Origin: Pedobacter sp. PAMC26386 | Lineage (GTDB): Bacteria > Bacteroidota > Bacteroidia > Sphingobacteriales > Sphingobacteriaceae | Assembly: GCA_014302835.1 (NCBI GenBank) | Contig: CP060294.1 | Coordinates: 4,241,067 to 4,305,066, forward strand | DNA length: 64,000 nt | Direction of reading: 5' to 3' | In this document: in pieces, positions 9,344-18,169 of the stretch | Position numbering within the stretch: the first letter of the stretch is position 1 | Layout of the letters: every line of letters begins with the position of its first letter | The notes under the pieces: generated by a model | Seen by the model: the letters and a program-made list of their open reading frames with translations, nothing else | Databases searched by the model: none | What the model was told of the DNA's origin: nothing | Made by a program: the position numbers and the translations under genes

Positions 9344-9384
9344 GTCTATTATCTTAAGATAGCAGCGCTTTTTTTATCGTATTT

Positions 9385-10488
9385 CTAGTATTCCCACAAA
9401 CTCTGTTCGTAGTCTGCCATACCTTTCTTGATCCGTTCTGACTCATATAATTTTCTTGGATCTTTAGGATCTGTCTGATTCAGAATCTCCACGATTGTTT
9501 TATTTGCAGGATTCGTTTCTTTCACAATATTGCTGGAGAAAAGACGTCGGACAAAGAAGTCATCAAACGTTAATACCGAAGCATCATTCGCCGGGTCTAC
9601 CAATTTTTTCTTGCTTAATAATGTTCTGGCCTCATCATAATAAATCCAGAACACAGGCTGCCAATTACCTTCTACCAATTTCATTGGCGCTAAACCAACA
9701 ATGCGCGGCTCAAACACAGATCTTTTGACATCAAGGATCCAGTCTTCTTTAATTCTGAATTTCAAAAACTCATCCGGTCTTAAGCGTTTAAGTGTCGGAT
9801 CTCCTATTTTACCTTTTGCATCTGCTTCTCCTTCAGACGTTCCTCTTGCATTTCTCAATGCTTCGGCAGAAGTTAAAGCGATCTTGAAGGAGTCATTATC
9901 TTCAAGCAATTTTCCAGAAGTCGTATCCTTAGGAGAATAAACTGTCAATTCTTCATTACCTACTGCTTCCAGTATAATTTCGATCAGCTTAGAGTTTTCT
10001 GTATTTAAAACCGAGTTAATCGTATCACGCAGGTCAATTTCTCTCCAGATACGTTTAGAATAAAATACATCTTCTTCTCTTACATCTGCATAAGGAACCA
10101 TTACACTGCTATCCACATCTTTTCTAGCAAAAAAACCATCTTTTGGTGGTGTTTTTATCTTTGATTTTTTAAGCAATGGAGTAGTTGCCACTGCTGCTGC
10201 TGTCACTACCGGTGTATTTACCACAGGTTTATTTACCGTGTTTACCGCAGGTGTATTTATAGCAGGGGTACTCACAACCGGAGTATTAATAACTGGAGGA
10301 ACAGCTTCTGTTGCAGATTTAGAAGTTTCTGTAACTGGTGCTGCAATTGTTTCAGCAGGTGGTGTAGCAGTTGCTTTAACAGGCTTCACTTTAGGCCGCT
10401 GACTTACTATTGGTTTTACAGGTTTGTTCTGAGCGAAAGATGCGGCCCCCAAGAACAACAGGATAATCAGAAATTGAAATTGTTTCAT
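9385..10488 (-). CDS. gldN: gliding motility / T9SS protein GldN (PorN)
   Basis: This 367-residue periplasmic protein has a signal peptide (about 1-19, ending F-A-Q). After it comes a low-complexity Pro/Val/Thr/Asn-rich stretch (about 22-110) with repeated N-T-P-V-V-like units, then the GldN domain containing R-E-E-D-V-F-Y-S-K-R and W-R-E-I-D-L-R. GldN/PorN forms the periplasmic ring with GldK/PorK under the outer membrane in the type IX secretion machine. It is the last gene of gldKLMN, eight bases after gldM, and is followed by a terminator. The low-complexity insert seems longer than in well-known GldN proteins, a comparison made from memory. Confidence 0.93.
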   Translation of the reverse strand: MKQFQFLIILLFLGAASFAQNKPVKPIVSQRPKVKPVKATATPPAETIAAPVTETSKSATEAVPPVINTPVVSTPAINTPAVNTVNKPVVNTPVVTAAAVATTPLLKKSKIKTPPKDGFFARKDVDSSVMVPYADVREEDVFYSKRIWREIDLRDTINSVLNTENSKLIEIILEAVGNEELTVYSPKDTTSGKLLEDNDSFKIALTSAEALRNARGTSEGEADAKGKIGDPTLKRLRPDEFLKFRIKEDWILDVKRSVFEPRIVGLAPMKLVEGNWQPVFWIYYDEARTLLSKKKLVDPANDASVLTFDDFFVRRLFSSNIVKETNPANKTIVEILNQTDPKDPRKLYESERIKKGMADYEQSLWEY

Positions 10489-10495
10489 CTTGATT

Positions 10496-12034
10496 CTATT
10501 TAGCTGTAAATGTTATACCATCTAAATTCTTTTGTCTGCCATCAGGCCCTTCGGCAATAATATCTTTAAAGATAACAGTTGCTCCTGGCTTAATTGAATT
10601 TAAGGCACCTTTAATCTGTCCGCTGAAAGAACCACCACTATTCTGGATATTCACCGCGTCCGATCTTGGGTTAATAAAGGTAGCGTTAAACCGAACAACT
10701 TTGTATTTAATATCAAACACAAAATCATCAAGTTCAGTCTCGATTACATTAGACCTGGACAACCATTCCAAATCTACATTTCCACCAGATTTACCTTTTA
10801 TAAAAGCTTTTGGTGTAGGTAATGCTTTTACTCTGAATTGTTGTGAGCCTAAATTAACTGATTTACCAGCATTGTTAGCCGTAACTGTAATGTTAACTAC
10901 TTTGCCAATCAGGTCACCGCCCACACTCACAGAGTATTTACCATTTGAACCACTCATTGAGCCACCTGAAATACTTGCTTTCACACTTTCCAAAGGAAAT
11001 CCTGCTGCCGAAACAGAGAATGGATTTGGAATTCCAGCATAGATTACATTCATTTTGTCAGGTGAAACAGTAGCTGATGGCTTTGCAACCTGGTAAGTTT
11101 GTTCTGGCGTTCTATACTCTTTAATTTGTCCGTCTGTTTGTTTTACACGGATTGTTCCAACCCATTTAAACACGCCTACAGACCCCGTACCACCAGTATA
11201 GGTTCCTTTACCATCTTTAGTAGCCAGTCTGCCACCACCAACACTAATTTCAGGACTTGATTTAGAATCACTTGCAGTCAGGAATACCTGTGCAGTATAA
11301 GACTGCCCTTGAATTACATAAGAAGTTGGTGCCACTGCTACCGCTGCAAACTGATCCAGATTGACCAATGACTTATCCATATTTCCAAACAATTTTTTAA
11401 CAATTTCTGCCTCAGCATTTCTGGTGTCTGACTGAATTTTGGTTAATACCGTATTCGCAGCTGTTAATGGGGTACCTTCACCGAAGTTGATGTCTTCCCA
11501 TTTCTTTTTACCTTCTACACTTTTTTCCGCATCCTTCGCTTCTAAAGAAAAGGAAACATGTTTACGGTCTCCGGCTTCTAATAGTGCAATTAGTTTTTCA
11601 CGGGTCTCATTGATTTTAGCTTTCAGCTTTTCGCCTTCCTTTGCATTAATCATAATTCCCTGTGCAATATCCTGATTTCCTCTTTCTTTCAAATCACCTG
11701 TTTCAGGATCGATACCACCACCTGCAGTATTGAATTGTTGTTTCAACTGCTGAATATAACCATTCAGGTCATCCGCATATTTTTTTGCCTGATTGGCTTT
11801 ATCCCAAATCGGCTGTGCCCTCCCAGGCTCCTCTTTAAGTTTAGTATTCTGAAATGCAGTGAACAGCTGATCAATGCTTGTACTTACATTCGTACGTGAC
11901 GAATCAAGACTATCATTTATATTCTTAAAGGCATTCAGTATAGTATCAGATACGTTTAACGCAAGCATAGCTAACAATACCAAATACATGATATTGATCA
12001 TCTTCTGCCTCGTTGTTTCTTTTCCTCCGGCCAT
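10496..12034 (-). CDS. gldM: gliding motility / T9SS motor protein GldM (PorM)
   Basis: This 512-residue protein has the typical GldM start (M-A-G-G-K-E-T, then R-Q-K-M-I-N-I-M-Y-L-V) leading into one membrane helix at about 12-34. The rest is a long periplasmic region that in the family folds into four domains reaching the GldKN ring. GldM dimers sit inside a GldL pentamer and are turned by the proton-motive force to power secretion and gliding. The length is normal. It lies 44 bases after gldL and 8 before gldN. Confidence 0.96.
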   Translation of the reverse strand: MAGGKETTRQKMINIMYLVLLAMLALNVSDTILNAFKNINDSLDSSRTNVSTSIDQLFTAFQNTKLKEEPGRAQPIWDKANQAKKYADDLNGYIQQLKQQFNTAGGGIDPETGDLKERGNQDIAQGIMINAKEGEKLKAKINETREKLIALLEAGDRKHVSFSLEAKDAEKSVEGKKKWEDINFGEGTPLTAANTVLTKIQSDTRNAEAEIVKKLFGNMDKSLVNLDQFAAVAVAPTSYVIQGQSYTAQVFLTASDSKSSPEISVGGGRLATKDGKGTYTGGTGSVGVFKWVGTIRVKQTDGQIKEYRTPEQTYQVAKPSATVSPDKMNVIYAGIPNPFSVSAAGFPLESVKASISGGSMSGSNGKYSVSVGGDLIGKVVNITVTANNAGKSVNLGSQQFRVKALPTPKAFIKGKSGGNVDLEWLSRSNVIETELDDFVFDIKYKVVRFNATFINPRSDAVNIQNSGGSFSGQIKGALNSIKPGATVIFKDIIAEGPDGRQKNLDGITFTAK

Positions 12035-12078
12035 TAGTTATGGTTCTCTGTGGTGATTAAAATAAATTGATTACCTGG

Positions 12079-12885
12079 TTATGGACGTGGCTGGTTCATT
12101 GCTGTTAGCATATTGCCATAAATAGCATTCAGCGAAGACAGATTTTTAGCCAGTTTACCTACTTCTTCCTTAAATTGTTTTGAATCATCCATCGATTCAT
12201 TGAAGTTACTCATCGTAGCAGAAAGATTCTGATAGAATTTGTTCATCGATTTAAGGTGTGAAGTAGAATCCTGTAATTCCAATTCATAAACTGCGTTTAA
12301 AGCAGATAAATTTTTAGAAAGGTTATTTACCTGCTCGTGATAAGATTTTGAGGCATTACCACTCTCACCCAGCTCTACCAACTGTGAAGTCGCTTTACCG
12401 AAAGCACCATTCAGCTGATCAAAACCAGCAGAAGCTTGTTTTACTCTTCCAGTAAAATCATTTGTTGCAACTGCTGCATCTGCAACTGTTGATATCGTAG
12501 CTACCTTATCTCCAAAATTACGTAGTCCGCTACCCAGACTCTCAATTAATTCAGGACCGATTTTAGCGTCACCCATCATTTTATCCAATGCCGCTGTCGA
12601 AGAAAATCCTGCCGCAGCAACTGGTCTTGCAGTAGCTACAGGTAAGTCCCCTTTAAAGTCGGGTCTCAATTCAGGGTATACTTTTTCCCATTCCAATTCT
12701 GGTTCTGGTGGAAAAAATCCTGTGATAAAGAATAAACAAGCTTCAACCCCAAGTCCTATACCAATTGCATAACTTCCCCATATCCCTCCAATGTGAAGGA
12801 TTTTACATAATGCCCCTAAAATTACAATACTTGCTCCCCATGAGATTGCTGTGTGTAACCAATTAGAATTCTTTTTAGCTGCCAT
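12079..12885 (-). CDS. gldL: gliding motility / T9SS motor protein GldL (PorL)
   Basis: This 268-residue inner-membrane protein has two N-terminal helices (about 12-31 and 36-58) and a long cytoplasmic helical tail with coiled-coil character. Charged residues inside the helices, K28 and H31 in the first and E48 in the second (G-V-E-A-C), match the kind of buried residues proposed to conduct protons in the GldL5-GldM2 motor. The conserved P-P-E-P-E-L-E-W follows the second helix. The tail contains two similar S-A-L/N-A-V/I-Y segments, which suggests internal helical repeats. It lies between gldK and gldM. Confidence 0.95.
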   Translation of the reverse strand: MAAKKNSNWLHTAISWGASIVILGALCKILHIGGIWGSYAIGIGLGVEACLFFITGFFPPEPELEWEKVYPELRPDFKGDLPVATARPVAAAGFSSTAALDKMMGDAKIGPELIESLGSGLRNFGDKVATISTVADAAVATNDFTGRVKQASAGFDQLNGAFGKATSQLVELGESGNASKSYHEQVNNLSKNLSALNAVYELELQDSTSHLKSMNKFYQNLSATMSNFNESMDDSKQFKEEVGKLAKNLSSLNAIYGNMLTAMNQPRP

Positions 12886-12940
12886 AGTTCTATTTAGATA
12901 GATGTTGTTTTTTAAATTTTATAATTGAGTTAGAATCAAC

Positions 12941-14311
12941 TTAATTTTTGAAGTGAATATCAGTACCTGCGAAAGAAGAAACACATCTGAAACCGATGTA
13001 AGATCTCGCCTGATCCTGATATTCATAAGTGCCGACTGCGTTCTGAAGAAAGAAACCTATGTCTTTCCATGATCCGCCTCTAACCACTTTACGTTTAAGA
13101 TATTTACTATCTGTAGTTTTAGCTACATAAGTAAAATTCGGATTGAAATCCAGCAATAAAGGTGCGGCTGAATTGTTATAAGCTGTCACTGTCCATTCAG
13201 CAACATTACCGGCCATATTGTACAAACCGTAGTCGTTAGGGAAATAAGATTTCACATTGACAGTGTATAAACCACCATCATCAGAGTAATTTCCTCTTCC
13301 TACTTTAAAATTGGCCTGCATACATCCTTTGGTATTTCTTACATAAGGGCCACCCCATGGATATTTTGTTTTCACATTACCACCTCTTGCTGCATATTCA
13401 AATTCAGCATCTGTTGGCAGTCTGTATTCTGGACGTGAGCTCAAAGGAATTTTTCTTGAAGCAGCAACCGGCTCATACAGACGGGTACGCCATACACAAA
13501 AAGCATTTGCCTGCTCCCAGGTTACCCCAACTACAGGATAATTATCATAAGAAGGGTGATTGAAATAAGACTTCACCATTGGATCATTCTGAGAATAAGA
13601 ATAATCTACTTTCCAGACCATTGTATCCGGGTAAACATTTACCGATGGAAACTGGTTAGGGTTATTAGGATCAGGTGAGTCCACATAACTTTCAATAAAG
13701 TCTTTACGTTTTTTTGTCGGATCTTTTCTTCCGGCTTCTGCCAGGTCAAGATTCACAAAACTATAAGAATATCTGAATTTTCTGATGTCTAAGTCATTAC
13801 GACCAGGCAGTGCATCATCACCGCTATAATACATGTCCTTGAACTTAGCGCTCAGGCCACCCTTTTTATCATTCCAAAGTGCAGAACCGTTACCCACTTT
13901 TTTCCAATCAATATTTTTCTGTCCGGAGGTAAGGCTTGCTCCTCCTGCTGTTTGAGTTTTAGGGGTAATGAAATAACCAGGAGCTCCGCTTGGGCCTACT
14001 GTAGTCAAAGCAACTGAATCTCTAACCCAATTTACAAACTGTCTGTACTTTGCATTCGTCATCTCAGTTTCGTCCATATAAAATGCACTAAACGAGGTCA
14101 TCCTGCTTGGAGAAGTCTGTGAGTTATTAATATCCTCGTCAGACATGCCGATCAGCGTTTTACCCTGAGGAATATAGACCATTCCTCTTGGCATTTTCTT
14201 GTTGTTGAATTTTTTACTATATACACCAACCAGCTCTCCTTGCCCGCCTTTTCCGCAGCTTGAGAACAGTGCAGCTATTAATATAAAACCCAGTGTGTAA
14301 ATTTTCCTCAT
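12941..14311 (-). CDS. gldK: gliding motility / T9SS ring lipoprotein GldK (PorK)
   Basis: This 456-residue lipoprotein has its lipidated cysteine at C19 (F-S-S-C-G). The mature part is a formylglycine-generating-enzyme-like (FGE/SUMF) fold: M-V-Y-I-P-Q-G near the start, D-E-T-E-M-T-N-A, R-L-P-T-D-A-E-F-E-Y-A-A-R-G-G, N-V-A-E-W and a terminal F-R-C-V. In GldK the fold is structural and builds the outer-membrane-associated ring with GldN. It is the first gene of the operon. A TAAAATTG element at 14341-14334 with TTG 20 bases upstream (14364-14362) is a one-mismatch promoter candidate. Confidence 0.95.
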   Translation of the reverse strand: MRKIYTLGFILIAALFSSCGKGGQGELVGVYSKKFNNKKMPRGMVYIPQGKTLIGMSDEDINNSQTSPSRMTSFSAFYMDETEMTNAKYRQFVNWVRDSVALTTVGPSGAPGYFITPKTQTAGGASLTSGQKNIDWKKVGNGSALWNDKKGGLSAKFKDMYYSGDDALPGRNDLDIRKFRYSYSFVNLDLAEAGRKDPTKKRKDFIESYVDSPDPNNPNQFPSVNVYPDTMVWKVDYSYSQNDPMVKSYFNHPSYDNYPVVGVTWEQANAFCVWRTRLYEPVAASRKIPLSSRPEYRLPTDAEFEYAARGGNVKTKYPWGGPYVRNTKGCMQANFKVGRGNYSDDGGLYTVNVKSYFPNDYGLYNMAGNVAEWTVTAYNNSAAPLLLDFNPNFTYVAKTTDSKYLKRKVVRGGSWKDIGFFLQNAVGTYEYQDQARSYIGFRCVSSFAGTDIHFKN

Positions 14312-14395
14312 AAGCCCTAGAGCAATTTTACAACAATTTTATCAATTATGATTGATATAAACAATTATTATGAGATAAATATATGTCTTAAACAC

Positions 14396-14435
14396 AAAAA
14401 AAGCAAGTTGTTAATGATTTCATAACAACTTGCTT
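14396..14435 (-). terminator. intrinsic terminator after the hemD transcript
   Basis: Perfect 13-base arms (14401-14413 and 14423-14435) surround a nine-base loop, and seven A residues at 14396-14402 give a T-run on the minus strand. It separates the hemD unit from gldK. The remaining bases up to gldK (14312-14395) should hold the gldK promoter. Confidence 0.85.
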
Positions 14436-14508
14436 CTCAGTTTTAAATTATTTTAGAAGACCATTTCATTCCCCAATGTGGGAAAATTTGTCAACAGTTT
14501 CCCTATAT

Positions 14509-15279
14509 CTATTTATTAGATTTCTTAATATAGTTTTCAATTGCCATAATCATCGAAGGTGATTCCGGTGATGGGGCCGCAATATCGACAATCAGGTTAT
14601 TATCCATAACTGCCTTATGCGTATTTACTCCAAACGCTGCAATACGCGTATTATTTTGTTGGAAGTTAGAAAAATTTATATAAAGTGACTGAATACTTGA
14701 AGGACTGAAAAAAGCAATCATATCATAAGTCACTTCAGCAAGATCAGAAAGATCACTTACTACTGTCTTAAACAATACGGCCGGTGTCAGGTCATATCCG
14801 TTTTTCAACAGGAAGTTCATTGTATCTTCTGTCGCTACATCAGAACATGGGTAAAGGAATTTCTCCCCTGCATGCTTCTTCAGTACTTCAGATAAATCGG
14901 CAGCGGTCTGCTTTCCGAAAAATATCTTGCGTTTCCGGTACTGAATATATTTTTGAAGATATAGCGCGGTTGACTCCGAAATACAAAAGTACTTCAGATC
15001 TGCTGGTACTTCGTACCGCATTTCCTCACTAATTCTAAAAAAATGATCTACCGCATTCCTGCTTGTAAATACTACCGCAGTAAAATCAGCTAATGTGATC
15101 TTGTCTTTTCTGAAGTCCCTTGCTGGAATACCTTCCACATGGATGAAGGATCTGAAATCAATTTTTAAATTGTATTTCTTAGCCAAATCAAAGTATGGGG
15201 ACTTCTCTGTTTCGGGCTTCGGCAAAGTTATCAGTATACTTTTTACTTTACGCAACCTATCTTCTGTTTTTTCTTGCAT
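14509..15279 (-). CDS. hemD: uroporphyrinogen-III synthase family protein
   Basis: This 256-residue soluble protein has the HemD layout of two similar alpha/beta domains. It starts with S-I-L-I-T-L-P-K-P-E, followed by A-V-V-F-T-S-R-N-A-V-D (about 68-78), the site seen in most HemD proteins, and ends with A-F-F-S-P-S-S-I-Q-S and A-F-G-V-N-T-H-K-A. HemD closes and inverts ring D of hydroxymethylbilane to give uroporphyrinogen III for heme and siroheme. HemD sequences vary greatly, so the call rests on these family motifs. It lies nine bases downstream of the DUF4271 gene, an arrangement I know from other Bacteroidota. A terminator follows. Confidence 0.85.
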   Translation of the reverse strand: MQEKTEDRLRKVKSILITLPKPETEKSPYFDLAKKYNLKIDFRSFIHVEGIPARDFRKDKITLADFTAVVFTSRNAVDHFFRISEEMRYEVPADLKYFCISESTALYLQKYIQYRKRKIFFGKQTAADLSEVLKKHAGEKFLYPCSDVATEDTMNFLLKNGYDLTPAVLFKTVVSDLSDLAEVTYDMIAFFSPSSIQSLYINFSNFQQNNTRIAAFGVNTHKAVMDNNLIVDIAAPSPESPSMIMAIENYIKKSNK

Positions 15280-15288
15280 TTTACCTAA

Positions 15289-16275
15289 TTACAGCTCCAA
15301 TCCTATTGCCTTGATTAATATCAAAATAGGACATATTTCGAGGGCACAAAAGTACATAAATAAATAGAACTTAGAAAACCGATAGTGAGATAAAATATTT
15401 ATTCCTGCTCTTATAAATTGAAACGTGAAGATAATGCCCAACAAAACAAATGAGATAACTATGTAGTATATACCATATTTCATTGGTGATAAGGCAAAAG
15501 CGACAACCAGTGGAATGAAGATTAAAGAGATGTTAAAATAACTCAAATATAATATAGAAATGTACTCGTGGATGGGTTTTTGGATGTTAAACAGATGTCC
15601 GAGCACTCGTAATAAAAGAATTTTCATCGCATATAATACAATTATAAGAATCGAAACGCTAACAAAAAAACGGAATCCCTGGTGAACATAAGCGAGCTGA
15701 TAATACTGCGCAACGAGATAAAAAAACATTCCGATTGTAAACCCAAACTGGATAAATAAGAACAAAAATGGCCACGAACTGAACACATTATCTTCTTTAT
15801 TTAGATTATTTAACCCTCGATTACTGTAAAAAGATTGAACAATACTCTGTAATTGCTTGGAAAAAGAGATCCTTAATATGGCAAAAACGACCAAAAGAAG
15901 CACGATAAAACCAAGTACCCAGGTCTGTCCTTTATGCAAAGGATTACCAGTTCTGAACCGGCTTACTTTTTTCAGTTTACTATATTTTTTGAACCAGGCA
16001 TCCAGATCAAGCTTCTCAAAAACGTTAGCTTTTACTATACTATCAATCAGGATGTGTTTATTGATTAATGAATCCGGCAGAATCCAGGTATGTGTCATGA
16101 TGGAATCAGTAACGAACTTCTGCTGCGCTAAAAATGCAGAGTCTCTCACCACCCGGGGCTTATAAACCCTGCGCTTTACAGTAGAATCTCTGACAGCAGA
16201 AAAATTCTGTGCGTTAGCCTTTCCAAAGCCTGCAATGCACAGCAGGAAAAAAATCACCAAAAAGTATTTATACAT
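15289..16275 (-). CDS. DUF4271 membrane protein
   Basis: This 328-residue protein has a signal peptide (about 1-22, A-N-A-Q), a polar segment of about 95 residues rich in Arg/Val/Asp, then roughly seven membrane helices (about 125-328). It matches the DUF4271 family, which is found mainly in Bacteroidota and often next to hemD. Its function is unknown to me, and no catalytic motif is visible. Being upstream of hemD with nine bases between, it should share its transcript. An exact TAnnTTTG element lies 34-42 bases before the start. Confidence 0.75.
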   Translation of the reverse strand: MYKYFLVIFFLLCIAGFGKANAQNFSAVRDSTVKRRVYKPRVVRDSAFLAQQKFVTDSIMTHTWILPDSLINKHILIDSIVKANVFEKLDLDAWFKKYSKLKKVSRFRTGNPLHKGQTWVLGFIVLLLVVFAILRISFSKQLQSIVQSFYSNRGLNNLNKEDNVFSSWPFLFLFIQFGFTIGMFFYLVAQYYQLAYVHQGFRFFVSVSILIIVLYAMKILLLRVLGHLFNIQKPIHEYISILYLSYFNISLIFIPLVVAFALSPMKYGIYYIVISFVLLGIIFTFQFIRAGINILSHYRFSKFYLFMYFCALEICPILILIKAIGLEL

Positions 16276-16309
16276 CGACCTATTAAAGTAACGGGATTAT
16301 TCCTTTGTG

Positions 16310-16317
16310 CAAAGCTA
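16310..16317 (-). promoter_or_regulatory. candidate -7 element for DUF4271-hemD
   Basis: On the minus strand this reads TAGCTTTG, an exact TAnnTTTG match, with the predicted start near 16304 and a leader of about 28 bases. I see no clear TTG at the expected upstream distance, so this is only moderate support. Confidence 0.35.
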
Positions 16318-16387
16318 AGATATTATTATTTCACATCCATGCATTGCAGCAGATTAGCTGGAAAAGGCAACATGGGCTAGATATAGA

Positions 16388-16936
16388 CTAAAAGATAGGA
16401 CAATTCACACCAGGCAGGATTCCTTCCCGGTCAATTTTTAATACTTTATTCTTACCAGTTCCGGTAATAATCCACATGGAATCAAAATCACTGGCATTCC
16501 ATTTTAGTTTCTGGTGTTTAACACCCAATGCCTTAGCTAAAGCGGGAATCTGACTGTGATTCCAAACCAGCAATACAGTACCTTTCTGGTGCTTAATCTC
16601 TTTTGCGATACGCTCAAAGTCATTCTCGTCGTAGCTGCTATTAATACTTACATTATACCTGACAGCGAAAGGAGTAATAGTCTGAAACATGCGGGAATGA
16701 AGTGTTTTATTGCCATTTCCAAGTGGCGGTACATAGATACTGACCGGGATACCAATTTTCTTATACAGTACATTGATCAGTTTTAAAGACCTGTTAAGCC
16801 CCTGACAATTCAGGTTTTCATTCTGCTCCTGCTTTTCTGCATGACGTATAATTACAATCCTATCCTGCGATTTTACCGGCGCAGGTAATACAAAAAAGAT
16901 CAGGGCACAGAGAAAAGCTAATACGGTTGGTTTCAT
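16388..16936 (-). CDS. secreted histidine phosphatase family protein
   Basis: This 182-residue protein has an N-terminal signal peptide (about 1-23, ending V-K-S-Q). The histidine phosphatase core is short but intact: R31-H32-A-E at the phosphohistidine site, R82 in S-R-M-F-Q-T, and the second histidine H127 in L-V-W-N-H. Such proteins hydrolyse phosphate esters through a phosphohistidine intermediate. The export signal points to a periplasmic or surface role, with the substrate unknown. The gene is divergent from hemW, with 46 bases between the starts. The helical cap domain is small, as in SixA/Ais-like members. Confidence 0.8.
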   Translation of the reverse strand: MKPTVLAFLCALIFFVLPAPVKSQDRIVIIRHAEKQEQNENLNCQGLNRSLKLINVLYKKIGIPVSIYVPPLGNGNKTLHSRMFQTITPFAVRYNVSINSSYDENDFERIAKEIKHQKGTVLLVWNHSQIPALAKALGVKHQKLKWNASDFDSMWIITGTGKNKVLKIDREGILPGVNCPIF

Positions 16937-16970
16937 CCTCCTAAATTACAGATAAAACAATAATTGCGCT

Positions 16971-16978
16971 TACCTTTG
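16971..16978 (+). promoter_or_regulatory. candidate -7 element for hemW
   Basis: TACCTTTG is an exact TAnnTTTG match placed only four bases before the hemW ATG at 16983. If used, the mRNA would start at or beside the start codon, so it would be leaderless. No good TTG is seen upstream, and chance occurrence is possible. Confidence 0.3.
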
Positions 16979-16982
16979 TTCT

Positions 16983-18128
16983 ATGGCAGGAATTTATATC
17001 CATATCCCTTTTTGTAAACAAGCTTGTAATTATTGCGATTTTCATTTCAGCACCTCTCTGCAGCATGTGGATGAAATGACCGATGCAATCTGCAAAGAGA
17101 TTATCTTAAAGAAAAATAGAATCTCTGACCAGCAGGTGGGCAGTATTTATTTTGGTGGTGGTACACCTTCTCTTTTACCAGAGAAATCACTGGCAAAAAT
17201 ATTTGACACTTTAACTAGTAATTTCTCGATAGCAGCGGATGCCGAAATTACCATGGAGACCAATCCTGATGATCTGGATGCAAAAAAAATCACTCAACTG
17301 CGTCAACTTCCTGTAAACCGCTTCAGTATTGGTGTACAATCCTTTTTTAACGAAGACCTAATCTGGATGAACAGAGCTCACAATTCTACTGAAGCAGAAT
17401 CCTGTATTAAACGCAGTCAGGACGCCGGATTTGAAAACCTGAGCATTGATCTGATTTATGGATTCCCGCTGCTGACTGACGAAAAATGGCTGAGCAATAT
17501 CAGCAAAGCCATCAGCTTACAAACACCTCACATCTCAGCCTATTCCTTAACAGTAGAACCCAAAACAGCATTGGCCGCTGCCATAAAAAAGGGGAAACAA
17601 ATCCCCATTAATGATGAGCAAAGTGCAGCCCAGTTTATCACCTTAACGGAGAAACTGGCAATTGCCGGTTTTGATCACTATGAGATTTCTAACTACAGTT
17701 TACCCAGCCGACATGCCGTACACAATACAAATTACTGGAGAGGTATCCCATATTTAGGCATCGGCCCTTCGGCGCACGGCTTTAATGGAAATATCAGATA
17801 TCTGAATATTGCCAATAATGCTAAATATATGCAGCAGTTAGCTTTAGGAAAACTGGCAGAGACTATTGAAGACCTGGACATCTATGACCGGTTTAACGAG
17901 TATATAATGACCTCGCTACGCACTATGTGGGGTACAGATTTACAAAAGATAGGCAGTGAATTTGGTAAATTATTTTTAGAAGACACGTTAAAAAATATAA
18001 CTCCTTTTATCCAGAGAAACTGGTTGAAAAATGAAAACAACATATTAACATTGACCGCTGAGGGTAAGCTATTTGCGGATTATATAGCTTCAGAACTGTT
18101 CCTTTTAGATGAACATCCTGAATCCTGA
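16983..18128 (+). CDS. hemW: radical SAM heme chaperone HemW
   Basis: This 381-residue protein opens with I-Y-I-H-I-P-F-C and the radical SAM cluster motif C11-x3-C15-x2-C18. G-G-G-T-P-S is the SAM-binding site. The H-N-T-N-Y-W-R motif near 242-248 is the HemW hallmark that separates it from the true oxygen-independent coproporphyrinogen oxidase HemN. The extra cysteine after C18 that HemN has is F20 here (C-D-F), as expected for HemW. HemW binds heme and hands it to respiratory enzymes, which fits a genome rich in cytochromes. A possible leaderless promoter sits directly upstream. The SDR gene follows after 41 bases. Confidence 0.92.
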   Translation: MAGIYIHIPFCKQACNYCDFHFSTSLQHVDEMTDAICKEIILKKNRISDQQVGSIYFGGGTPSLLPEKSLAKIFDTLTSNFSIAADAEITMETNPDDLDAKKITQLRQLPVNRFSIGVQSFFNEDLIWMNRAHNSTEAESCIKRSQDAGFENLSIDLIYGFPLLTDEKWLSNISKAISLQTPHISAYSLTVEPKTALAAAIKKGKQIPINDEQSAAQFITLTEKLAIAGFDHYEISNYSLPSRHAVHNTNYWRGIPYLGIGPSAHGFNGNIRYLNIANNAKYMQQLALGKLAETIEDLDIYDRFNEYIMTSLRTMWGTDLQKIGSEFGKLFLEDTLKNITPFIQRNWLKNENNILTLTAEGKLFADYIASELFLLDEHPES

Positions 18129-18169
18129 TTATTGATCAATTAAAACAATAACTCATATCCACATATCCA

